Positions 31,918-37,381 of a stretch of 37,381 nt of DNA are shown here, piece by piece. Location: positions 1-37,381 of the forward strand of contig JANQFN010000521.1 in NCBI GenBank assembly GCA_028277825.1, read 5' to 3'. The first letter of the stretch is position 1, and every line of letters starts with the position of its first letter. This stretch comes from Desulfarculaceae bacterium. Its GTDB lineage: Bacteria > Desulfobacterota > Desulfarculia > Desulfarculales > Desulfarculaceae. The position numbers were made by a program, and so were the translations under genes. Under the pieces are notes generated by a model, which saw nothing but the letters and a program-made list of their open reading frames with translations, was not told the origin of the DNA and made no database searches.

Positions 31918-32361
31918 TTATTCCTTCTGCTCTAAGCCCTCCGGCGGCTCCGGCACCTGGGCCTTTTGCCAGAGGCCGGGCCACTCCTTAACAGCGGGGG
32001 ACGCGTACAGGCCATTAACTGGGGACAGAAATTTTTCTCCGTTGAGATACGTATTTTTGCGCTCAAGATATAGTTCAATGCCCTTCACCCGGCCACCGAT
32101 TGAATACCACCAAAGGCCCGGCTCCGTGGGCTCGTCAACCCAAAAGCCGGGGCGGGGCAGGGCGTTCCAGGCGGCTATGGCCGCTTCTTTTGAACAGCAT
32201 TTGGGGCCGCCCATTTCGCAGAGGTCAATACCAAAGTTGCCAGTGCAATAGACCCAATAGGTATCTTCTGGATAGCTACTAAGCCGACAGTCGTAATGCG
32301 CTTCCTTGACGCGCAACCCTTCGCTGTTTCCGCATGCTGGACACGGTTTTATCTCAGCCAT
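31918..32361 (-). CDS. Lar-like zinc-ribbon protein (restriction alleviation family)
   Basis: The N-terminal half shows the Lar pattern: MAEIKPCPACGNS, a beta strand ending YWVYCTG, further Cys residues, then SKEAAIAAWNALPRP. Lar proteins in Rac-type prophages reduce host type I restriction; the family is wide and many members are untested. The C-terminal 60 residues (VDEPTEPGLWWYSIGGRVKG and following) are an extra domain. Cys spacing is looser than in classical Lar. It overlaps the upstream minus-strand gene by 8 bases and is the last gene of this operon. Confidence 0.75.
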   Translation of the reverse strand: MAEIKPCPACGNSEGLRVKEAHYDCRLSSYPEDTYWVYCTGNFGIDLCEMGGPKCCSKEAAIAAWNALPRPGFWVDEPTEPGLWWYSIGGRVKGIELYLERKNTYLNGEKFLSPVNGLYASPAVKEWPGLWQKAQVPEPPEGLEQKE

Positions 32362-32539
32362 TTTGCTTCTCCAGTGCCTCCCGGCCAGCGGGGGTGATGG
32401 CGTAGCATAGGGGGGTCGCGTTTTCTCGGTTTGCCACCGTCAAAAGCCCGCGTTCAACCATACGGTCTGCCACGCCCATATCTTCCAGTTGCCAATGGTA
32501 GATCAGCCCGGCGCCCCCCGCCGCTATTTTCAGTTTCAT
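32354..32539 (-). CDS. small winged-helix-like protein, 61 aa
   Basis: ATG at 32539 has GGAGGA upstream on the minus strand. The end, MVERGLLTV...LCYAITPAGREALEKQ, matches the wing and last helix of small winged-helix proteins. It is similar to the end of the protein at 32717-32965 (GLVERI...IYYAITPADRRALEEN), so the two look like paralogs, this one shortened at the N-terminus. Its first 86 bases overlap the 3' end of the next upstream gene in another frame, which is unusual. The role is perhaps DNA-binding. Confidence 0.6.
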   Translation of the reverse strand: MKLKIAAGGAGLIYHWQLEDMGVADRMVERGLLTVANRENATPLCYAITPAGREALEKQNG

Positions 32540-32717
32540 GATTATCCTCCGCCAACTCCAACCAAAGAGCCTTCATCTCCGCCTCACAGGCTGGGCAGAC
32601 GTAAACGGTTTTGCCCCTGCCAGCACTTTGGCGGTGCATTTCCTGGTCGTGTTTTTCACATTTGGGGAACAGCGCCTTGGCCAACAGCTTCTGTGCTTCT
32701 TCACTTAACCCATCCAT
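32454..32717 (-). CDS. small protein with C-x2-C knuckle, 87 aa
   Basis: Starts at ATG 32717, overlapping the preceding stop as TAATG. It begins MDGLSEEAQKLLAKALFPKC and has VYVCPACEAEMKALW, giving C-x2-C plus an earlier Cys/His pair (KCEKHDQEMH), together a plausible zinc site. The C-terminal 30 residues are Arg/Gly-rich and lie over the start of the next gene. They may be the by-product of a late stop rather than functional protein. Confidence 0.55.
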   Translation of the reverse strand: MDGLSEEAQKLLAKALFPKCEKHDQEMHRQSAGRGKTVYVCPACEAEMKALWLELAEDNHETENSGGGRRADLPLATGRYGRGRPYG

Positions 32718-32965
32718 TACTCGTTTTCCTCCAACGCCCGCCTGTCGGCGGGGGTAATGGCATAGTATATGTCTCCGTAGTCCTCTATGCGCTCAACTAG
32801 GCCCAGTCCAGCTAGGGCTTTCAGCTTGGGGGCCGCCCACGATGAGGCCCGGTGGTGGGACTTGCCGCATTCCTCTCCGATGGTTATGGGCCGCCACGCC
32901 ATGTCACCTCCGGCCAGTTCGGTCAACGTGGTCAAGATAAGCCGCCGTGCATCACTCAGCTTCAT
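32717..32965 (-). CDS. winged-helix protein, 82 aa
   Basis: ATG 32965 follows AAGGAGG. The sequence MKLSDARRLILTTLTELAGG, then SSWAAPKLKALAGLGLVERI and YYAITPADRRALEENE, reads as helix, recognition helix and beta wing of a small DNA-binding protein. Related in its second half to the product of 32354-32539. It could be a regulator of the minus-strand operon. It overlaps the upstream gene by 14 bases. Confidence 0.68.
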   Translation of the reverse strand: MKLSDARRLILTTLTELAGGDMAWRPITIGEECGKSHHRASSWAAPKLKALAGLGLVERIEDYGDIYYAITPADRRALEENE

Positions 32966-33344
32966 CGCTGGCCTCCTTTAGCGCCTTGCGGGCATCGTCC
33001 GCCACGCCCTCATAGCTACTGTGCTGCCAGTCGCCTTCATCGGACCGTGTAGTGGCGTCCATATCATCGAAAACGCTAACGCAACCCTCCAGCGCGGCCC
33101 GCAGCCTCGCGTTCTCATCTACTGACTCCACCAACTGATCGCCTACTATTTTTAGGTGCTGCCCGGTGGTCTTGTTGATAACTGAAAGTCTGTGGTTTAG
33201 GCTCCGAAGCTCGGCGTTCGCAGCCTCAAGGGCGTTGATACGCTCGGCCTTTTCGTCGCACTGGCGGCAGTAGGTTCTGCCTATCTGGATTTCCCGGAAG
33301 TATTCCTTGTCTTCTTTTTGGGTGGGTATGAACTCGTCGCCCAT
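32952..33344 (-). CDS. coiled-coil protein with C-x2-C, 130 aa
   Basis: ATG 33344 (7 bases after GGAGG) is preferred to the GTG three bases upstream. A TYCRQCDEK knuckle near residue 25 precedes a long coiled coil (ERINALEAANAELRSLNHRL and following, to about residue 85). The C-terminus is acidic. I do not recognise a family. The start overlaps the previous gene's stop (ATGA), as throughout this operon. Confidence 0.62.
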   Translation of the reverse strand: MGDEFIPTQKEDKEYFREIQIGRTYCRQCDEKAERINALEAANAELRSLNHRLSVINKTTGQHLKIVGDQLVESVDENARLRAALEGCVSVFDDMDATTRSDEGDWQHSSYEGVADDARKALKEASDEAE

Positions 33345-33673
33345 CACGCATCCTCCCCGCTAAGTGCCTCAAGGGCTTTATCCACAATGGCCAAGGATTG
33401 CGCCGTGTGGTACTCCCCTCCGTCGACCATGCTTTTGAGCAACGCGATGGCTTTCCCCGCTTTCCTGCCCGCCCCCCGCAGCTGGTCTATCTCGTCGCAC
33501 ATGGCCTGGATCATCGGCGGGTCGTGGTGGGCAAAGTGGGCGGCGGTTTCCTCGCTGTCGCACTCTGCAACTTGGCCCTCACCGTCCACGACAAACCTTT
33601 CGTTGCCCCGCAATAGCCTGTATGGCCCTTCCGCAGCCGCCCCTGCCAACTCGCGGCTTTTAGTCGTGTCCAT
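33344..33673 (-). CDS. hypothetical early protein, 109 aa
   Basis: The N-terminus (SRELAGAAAEGPYRLLRGNE, then RFVVDGEGQVAECDSEETAA) resembles small phage proteins that start 'elA.aAt.GPW' and contain a folded beta-hairpin domain followed by helices. The second half is helical (EIDQLRGAGRKAGKAIALLK). The function is unknown. It overlaps the next upstream gene by 14 bases. Confidence 0.62.
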   Translation of the reverse strand: MDTTKSRELAGAAAEGPYRLLRGNERFVVDGEGQVAECDSEETAAHFAHHDPPMIQAMCDEIDQLRGAGRKAGKAIALLKSMVDGGEYHTAQSLAIVDKALEALSGEDA

Positions 33674-33863
33674 CAGCGGCGCGCTCCTTTACGCCCCCGG
33701 GAGGGGACTCAACCACCTCGATTCCTTCTATGACCGCCCCCAGTATGGTCCTGAGTATCTTCTTGCTGGGGCTTCCGTCGGGGCAGTCCTTGATCTTTAT
33801 GTGGAAGTGCGCGACTTCCCCCTTGTCCTCAAGCGTCATGAATATCTTTCCCACGTCACTCAC
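33660..33863 (-). CDS. small hypothetical protein, 67 aa or less
   Basis: I do not recognise this protein. GTG 33863 sits too close to AAGGA to be an ideal start; the GTG nine bases further in (33854) has better spacing. The core KIFMTLEDKGEVAHFHIKIK, followed by a Pro/Gly-rich loop and ILRTILGAVIEGIEVVE, suggests a small alpha/beta fold. Part of the overlapping minus-strand operon. Confidence 0.55.
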   Translation of the reverse strand: MSDVGKIFMTLEDKGEVAHFHIKIKDCPDGSPSKKILRTILGAVIEGIEVVESPPGGVKERAADGHD

Positions 33864-33890
33864 TCCTTAGCACCCACCAGCGGGGCGGGG

Positions 33891-34133
33891 TTAGTCGTCA
33901 ACCGGCTCGTAGGTTTGCTCGAAAATGTCGGGCTTGCAGGGGTAGAACTCGCCCTTGACGCCTTTAATTATCCAGTCTTCTGGTGAAGCCCAAAGTGGGC
34001 CTTCCAGGGTGGCAACGAGTAGTTTGCCATCGCGGAATTCGGCGTCGCCGCCCACAAAAGCCTCGATTTCATCAAAGTTGCCGGTGAACTGAATCGCCTC
34101 TATCACCACCGGCTTTTTCCTGTACTTCGCCAT
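33891..34133 (-). CDS. conserved phage protein of the '[11 protein letters not shown]' type, 80 aa
   Basis: ATG 34133 follows AGGAGGTGG; an in-frame start 18 bases upstream would include the ribosome site. The sequence [19 protein letters not shown], then [20 protein letters not shown] and [17 protein letters not shown], is a pattern I know from many temperate phages and prophages. The family is common but its function is not established, as far as I know. Confidence 0.8.
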   Translation of the reverse strand: MAKYRKKPVVIEAIQFTGNFDEIEAFVGGDAEFRDGKLLVATLEGPLWASPEDWIIKGVKGEFYPCKPDIFEQTYEPVDD

Positions 34134-34171
34134 CTTCCACCTCCTACGCAAAACGTGTCACACCGCTGGGG

Positions 34172-34351
34172 TTAGTTACGGTCAATAATCGTTTCGCCGT
34201 CCTGGCCGTAGTTCCAACCCTCCGGCAGATTTTTCCCCGTTTCGTCCATAAATTGTTCTTGCATGGCCTCAAAAACGTCTCCGTGCGCGGGGCCAAAATC
34301 TGCTCTCTGCACAAACCACTTAAGCCATTCGATTTCGGACGCTCTTTCCAC
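34172..34351 (-). CDS. small acidic protein, 59 aa
   Basis: This short gene is supported by GGAGGTGAGCA five bases before GTG 34351 and an open frame to TAA (34172-34174). It fills the space between two neighbours on the same strand. It begins MERASEIEWLKWFVQRADFG and contains EAMQEQFMDETGKNLPEGWN. It is rich in Glu, Asp and Trp. No family is recognised. Confidence 0.62.
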   Translation of the reverse strand: MERASEIEWLKWFVQRADFGPAHGDVFEAMQEQFMDETGKNLPEGWNYGQDGETIIDRN

Positions 34352-34374
34352 TGCTCACCTCCAAGTCAAAGCGT

Positions 34375-34656
34375 CTAGTAAGCGTTTGCAACCCGGTCGC
34401 AATATTCCCCGAAGTCTGCCGAGGACATTACGGCGCTGCGTTGCGTTTCTAGCTGACTTTCTGCCCCCTGGAGCCGAGATACAAGCCCATCAACAAGGGA
34501 GCGAATTTCCCGCACGGAATGTTCCAAACGATCCAGGCGAGTAAGCGCCGTGGCAACTTCATGGCTCTCTGCCTTTCTGCCCAACGCTAAACGCAGGCTA
34601 TTAATCTCACCTTGGAGTTGCCCCAGACCAGTTGTGGGGTCAAATTGTTGGGCCAT
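34375..34656 (-). CDS. coiled-coil protein, 93 aa
   Basis: ATG 34656 has GGGAGGTG upstream. Almost the whole length is heptad-like helix (GQLQGEINSLRLALGRKAES, LTRLDRLEHSVREIRSLVDG). It may oligomerise. No Cys-rich or membrane region. The function is unknown. Confidence 0.62.
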   Translation of the reverse strand: MAQQFDPTTGLGQLQGEINSLRLALGRKAESHEVATALTRLDRLEHSVREIRSLVDGLVSRLQGAESQLETQRSAVMSSADFGEYCDRVANAY

Positions 34657-34659
34657 AAT

Positions 34660-34860
34660 TCACCTCCCGTCCAAAGCGTCAGTCCTCAACCTTGCGGCTG
34701 GGCGTCCACCAACCGGCCCAGTTTCATTGTTCGGAAGGTGTTTCTGCCCAAGCCCCCCGACTCGTGCCATGTGTGCGTTCATATAGGGGGTGCGCTTTAT
34801 GTCTCCCCCGCAGTTGGGGCATACGCGCCGTTCAACTACTTCAAACCAGGTGTATCCCAT
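34660..34860 (-). CDS. small zinc-ribbon-like protein, 66 aa
   Basis: ATG 34860 follows GGGAGGTGAGTC. Near residue 14 is RVCPNCGGDIKRTPYMNAHM, a knuckle with C-x2-C and a following His, then a Gly/Pro-rich basic tail. Only one Cys pair is present, so a metal site would need the His residues or a dimer. The function is unknown. The 124 bases upstream (34861-34984) show no convincing gene. Confidence 0.55.
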   Translation of the reverse strand: MGYTWFEVVERRVCPNCGGDIKRTPYMNAHMARVGGLGQKHLPNNETGPVGGRPAARLRTDALDGR

Positions 34861-34984
34861 GACTCACCTCCCTTTGCTGTCACCAAAGCGTCCCCAAATC
34901 CAAAAAGCGCCCCGAAAAGCCCAGAGTATTCAAGGCCCTGGAATGGCGCGGAATTTTTTTGATCAGTAGCGTCATAACTATTGT

Positions 34985-35446
34985 CTACGCGGCCCTTCTT
35001 ATAATGGCCCGGTATTTGGCTATAAATCTGTTGGTGCCGGCAAAATTGAGGTGCTGGATTGCGCTCTCCACGTCCTCACCAAACCGCTGCACACGCGCCC
35101 AGGTGTGCACGTTGGGATATATTTTGTTTGCCGGGTTGTGCCAAAATCGCGGGGGCAGGTCTTTTATAAAGTTAAAAAGGTCACAGTCGTAATGGATTAT
35201 CTCCTTAGGGGGGTACGAGTGGATACGTAAAATTACTGGATAAGCCGTCCCGTCCCATGGCAATATTTCTTTTACCGAAGCACCGCCTATCATGCCGCTT
35301 GGTCTGCGACCACCAATGTAGTCGACCAGTTCGCCCGACTCCACAAAGGGTGGCCTTCTGCGATCAAACACAAGCGGCATGGGCAGCGTGGCTACAGCTA
35401 TCCCAGACGCCAAAGATTTTAGAAACTGCCTTCTGGTTATGCCCAC
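34985..35446 (-). CDS. Tat-signal protein, unknown function
   Basis: GTG 35446 is chosen because GGAGGTGAT lies just upstream; an ATG at 35464 would fall before that site. The N-terminus ITRRQFLKSLASGIAVATLP is a twin-arginine signal (RR at residues 5-6, then a hydrophobic stretch), so the folded protein would be exported by the Tat system. The mature 130 residues have GELVDYIGGRRPSGMIGGAS and IIHYDCDLFNFIKDLPPRFW and no family I recognise. Tat substrates are rare in phages. Immediately upstream stands a terminator, so expression needs its own promoter or readthrough. Confidence 0.65.
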   Translation of the reverse strand: MGITRRQFLKSLASGIAVATLPMPLVFDRRRPPFVESGELVDYIGGRRPSGMIGGASVKEILPWDGTAYPVILRIHSYPPKEIIHYDCDLFNFIKDLPPRFWHNPANKIYPNVHTWARVQRFGEDVESAIQHLNFAGTNRFIAKYRAIIRRAA

Positions 35447-35459
35447 CTGATCACCTCCA

Positions 35460-35515
35460 AACAAAAAACCCCCCAGAGCCGCCTGTCATACATCTGTCAG
35501 ACGGTTTTGGGGGGT
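35460..35515 (-). terminator. Rho-independent terminator, 21-bp imperfect stem
   Basis: On the minus strand the arms 35515-35495 and 35488-35468 pair at 17 of 21 positions around a 6-base loop, and T6 follows (35463-35468 as A on the plus strand). This is a textbook intrinsic terminator for minus-strand transcription from the integrase side. Its loop-proximal arm contains one copy of the attachment-site repeat. Confidence 0.75.
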
Positions 35516-35635
35516 ATGCTGCTAGTAATGTATTGGAATTTATTGTGAAAAATGGTGCCGTCGGCCGGATTTGAACCGGCTTCGGCTCCAATGATATCGG
35601 TGACTTACGAATCATTTGTCATACGCCTGTCAGAC
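35484..35635 (-). other. phage attachment site (attP) built on a tRNA 3' end
   Basis: The core (35553-35590, minus strand) is a tRNA 3' end: T stem GCCGG, loop TTCAAAT, stem CCGGC, then CGACGGC, discriminator A and encoded CCA, followed by T5. The matching 5' acceptor strand GCCGTCG is absent where a tRNA would need it, so this is not a whole tRNA. On each side lies a copy of TGTCATACNNCTGTCAGAC (35484-35502 and 35617-35635), itself a pair of 8-mers 11 bp apart. This fits integrase arm sites around a core. The crossover point cannot be fixed without the host tRNA. Confidence 0.72.
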
Positions 35636-35775
35636 TTGAGCCGCCTCCACAGGCGACGATACCATTTGTTCTGGCGCTTGGCCTCTGTCTTTTCGTGCAT
35701 GGCTACAAACATGCGGTCAATATCGTCGGCGTACAGGCACGGTTTGCCGTCAGGACCTTTCCCCACGTAGACCAT
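35605..35775 (-). CDS. small basic protein beside attP, 56 aa (possible excisionase)
   Basis: A short gene: AAGGAG, 7 bases, ATG 35775, stop TAA 35605-35607. The product starts MVYVGKGPDGKPCLYADDID and ends with a very basic stretch (KRQNKWYRRLWRRLKSDRR). The last part of the gene overlaps one arm-type repeat of the attachment site. Size, charge and position resemble recombination directionality factors, but no HTH is clear, so this remains a guess. Confidence 0.62.
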   Translation of the reverse strand: MVYVGKGPDGKPCLYADDIDRMFVAMHEKTEAKRQNKWYRRLWRRLKSDRRMTNDS

Positions 35776-35818
35776 CGCGGTTTCTCCTTGTTTCGATGCT
35801 CATCATCACCTCTGCGCC

Positions 35819-36070
35819 CTACGTAAAATAGGCCCAACATTCCTCATCTTCATTCGCGTGCCAGCCCAAGGCTTGGAGCAAAATACCGTCTTGGGAATCT
35901 TCGGGAATGTCGTTTATGGAGGGGCCCGCATAAATAATATCGTGCTGGGCATCAAGAGAGTATTTGGTTTGAAGCCCCTCTGATTCGTGCTTGGCTAATA
36001 TCTCTAGGGCAGCAATAAAGCCCTCAAGGCTTTTTGCCCTTGGGTCGCTGTTATAAATTTCGTCACTCAT
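35819..36070 (-). CDS. small acidic protein, 83 aa
   Basis: I do not recognise this protein. ATG 36070 has GGAGGCGAG upstream and overlaps the stop of the upstream gene (ATGA). It begins MSDEIYNSDPRAKSLEGFIA and ends GWHANEDEECWAYFT; it is acidic throughout and without membrane segments. It lies in the integrase transcript. Confidence 0.6.
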   Translation of the reverse strand: MSDEIYNSDPRAKSLEGFIAALEILAKHESEGLQTKYSLDAQHDIIYAGPSINDIPEDSQDGILLQALGWHANEDEECWAYFT

Positions 36071-36324
36071 GTCTCGCCTCCATCAGCCATCGGGTGTGTC
36101 AATATGCCGTCCATGATTTCGCTTATTGTTTTTATCCTTGCTGTGACGATCAATTCGCCCGCCTCGCCAAGCTTGGCGTCGACAACATGCTGAAAAAATC
36201 TTGTGTCCACAAAATCCTTGTGCTTGACAACGAGGGGTTCGCCACGTTCTTTCTGCAACAGATAAAGCAGAGCTTTCAGGTTTTTGTTTTCCTTCTCATA
36301 TTCCAGGGCTTTCCAAAGTGGCAT
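36067..36324 (-). CDS. small hypothetical protein, 85 aa
   Basis: ATG 36324 starts one base after the integrase stop, with AGAAGGATGGAG as ribosome site; the frame upstream of it lies inside integrase coding sequence. The product begins MPLWKALEYEKENKNLKALL and is helical, followed by KDFVDTRFFQHVVDAKLGEA. No family is recognised. Co-transcribed with the integrase. Confidence 0.6.
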   Translation of the reverse strand: MPLWKALEYEKENKNLKALLYLLQKERGEPLVVKHKDFVDTRFFQHVVDAKLGEAGELIVTARIKTISEIMDGILTHPMADGGET

Positions 36325-36325
36325 A

Positions 36326-37381
36326 TCACTCCATCCTTCTAAGTCTTCCTGCCGCCTGGTAAATGTCCCTAGACGGCTGCGCCTTGTGCTGCATGTAGCG
36401 CTCGAACGCCTTGTTGGTGGCGTGCATGGTGCCGCTGTCGCGGAGTTCGTCTTTGGTAAAGTGCTCCCCAAGAGCCGACGCGGTCGAATGCCTGGTGCCC
36501 CCGTAAAGGTCCACGCCCTTGACGCCCACCTCTTTGCAGGCGGCTATCCAGTTGCGCCAAAACATTTCCCTTGCAAACTGCTTTCCATTCGAGTGCCGAA
36601 AAAAGAACAGGTCCGGGAAGCCCCGGGGCAGGGAGCGGTATAGCTCAATGTCCTCATCCAGCATGGGAACCAGCTTGGGGCTTTTTTCCTTTGGTGAGGG
36701 GATCACCAGAAATCCGTTTACATCGATGTCCCGCTCCCTGAGGGCGCGCATTTCGCCGGGCCGGATGGCTATATAGTCGGCCAGCCACTTTATGCCGATC
36801 CATATCCGGGGGTTGCGCTCCCAGGTCATTTCCTTGATCTTGGCCAGCACCCTGGCTTGGGTCTGCATGTCAATGATGTTCCGCCAGCCAAGCTCATAGT
36901 TGATTTCTGGCATCTCGGGAGCGGGAATGCCCTCGCGTTTCTGGAGCCAGCCGAAAAACTGGCCGAGGGTGGCCCTGGCGTTGAACCGGGTTTTGTCCCC
37001 GACCTTCATAGCCAACAGCCAGTCCTCTATTTGGGCATACTGGATCAGCTTGCAATTGGTCTGGCCCCACTCAACAATGGCCTTGTCCATGTCGCGCTTG
37101 ATGTCGCGATAGGAGTTGGGCTTGACCTGCTGGGCCTTGACCTTGAGCCACTTTTTAGCCTGAGTTTCAAAACCAAGGGGAAAGTTGGTCCGATAGTCCC
37201 GGGGGTCGAACAGGCCGCGGTCATCGTCGCAGCGACAAGTGTTTAAAAAGCGGGCGGCCTGGGCGTAGTCCTTGAAACGCTTCATCACCTTACGGCCGTA
37301 TTGGACACGGAAGCGGCTGGCTCGAACCTCGGGGTGGTCTGGGCATAGAACGGCTTGCTTGCGCTCATTGTGCTGCAGGAT
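36326..37381 (-). CDS. int: tyrosine recombinase / integrase, 5' end outside window
   Basis: It should recombine attP with the host tRNA. Counting from GTG 37288, an arm-binding and core-binding region (about 1-140) is followed by the catalytic domain. There, RPGEMRALRERDID supplies Arg I (R176), GGTRHSTAS Arg II (R266), MHATNKAFERY the His (H289) and the Tyr nucleophile (Y298). The usual first His of HxxR is replaced, as in some phage integrases. The frame stays open and coding-like for 31 codons upstream to the window edge (CPDHPEVRASRFRVQYGRK), so the true start is probably beyond it. Its likely target site lies 0.7 kb downstream. Confidence 0.9.
   Translation of the reverse strand: MLQHNERKQAVLCPDHPEVRASRFRVQYGRKVMKRFKDYAQAARFLNTCRCDDDRGLFDPRDYRTNFPLGFETQAKKWLKVKAQQVKPNSYRDIKRDMDKAIVEWGQTNCKLIQYAQIEDWLLAMKVGDKTRFNARATLGQFFGWLQKREGIPAPEMPEINYELGWRNIIDMQTQARVLAKIKEMTWERNPRIWIGIKWLADYIAIRPGEMRALRERDIDVNGFLVIPSPKEKSPKLVPMLDEDIELYRSLPRGFPDLFFFRHSNGKQFAREMFWRNWIAACKEVGVKGVDLYGGTRHSTASALGEHFTKDELRDSGTMHATNKAFERYMQHKAQPSRDIYQAAGRLRRME

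Noticed and set aside
34880-34975. 31-codon minus-strand frame starting at ATG 34975
   Set aside because: No ribosome site, no motif, and Leu/Arg-rich random-looking product; the adjoining alternative frame has no start codon.
35553-35640. Complete tRNA gene on the minus strand
   Set aside because: The T arm, acceptor 3' strand and CCA are canonical, but no upstream GCCGTCG, D arm or pairing anticodon arm is present at the needed distance. The region upstream codes for a small protein. Treated as an attachment core.

Overview
The window is a tailed-phage genome segment with a temperate phage's integration module. It looks podovirus-like: it has a P22-type neck (gp4-like adaptor, gp10-like stabilisation protein), ejection proteins and a very large internal virion protein, but no recognisable tape measure, sheath or tail-tube genes. 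The sequence is GC-rich with strong AGGAGG ribosome binding sites. A lipoprotein signal, a Tat signal and an M15 endolysin fit a Gram-negative host. A Desulfobacterota-type host is my impression only; nothing in the sequence proves it.

Plus strand, 1-31779: the 3' part of a DnaB-family helicase (cut by the left edge); several tiny accessory genes; a promoter with a 10-bp inverted repeat in front of an HTH protein that is probably the small terminase; a run of small genes, three of which share a C-terminal cysteine motif; large terminase; portal; a small protein; a GroES-like co-chaperonin; scaffold; a zinc-finger protein; then a second promoter nearly identical to the first, a structured leader, a decoration-like protein, major capsid, a beta-helix protein, neck and tail-fibre genes, a cupin-like protein, three ejection-type proteins, a 1511-residue internal virion protein, a modular adhesin, and a lysis block (membrane protein, M15 endolysin, holin-like peptide, lipoprotein, papain-like hydrolase).

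Minus strand, 31918-37381, convergent with the late genes: about a dozen small overlapping early/accessory genes (Lar-like zinc protein, two related winged-helix proteins, zinc ribbons, coiled coils), a Tat-signal protein, an attachment site built on a tRNA 3' end, a small basic protein next to it, two small unknown genes and a tyrosine integrase cut by the right edge. The attachment core has matching direct repeats on both sides and phage genes on both sides. This looks like an undivided attP, so the sequence probably comes from a free (virion or circular) phage genome and not from an integrated prophage.

Five genes shorter than about 60 codons were found by reading the sequence directly: 977-1147, 4219-4383, 30309-30476, 34172-34351 (minus) and 35605-35775 (minus).
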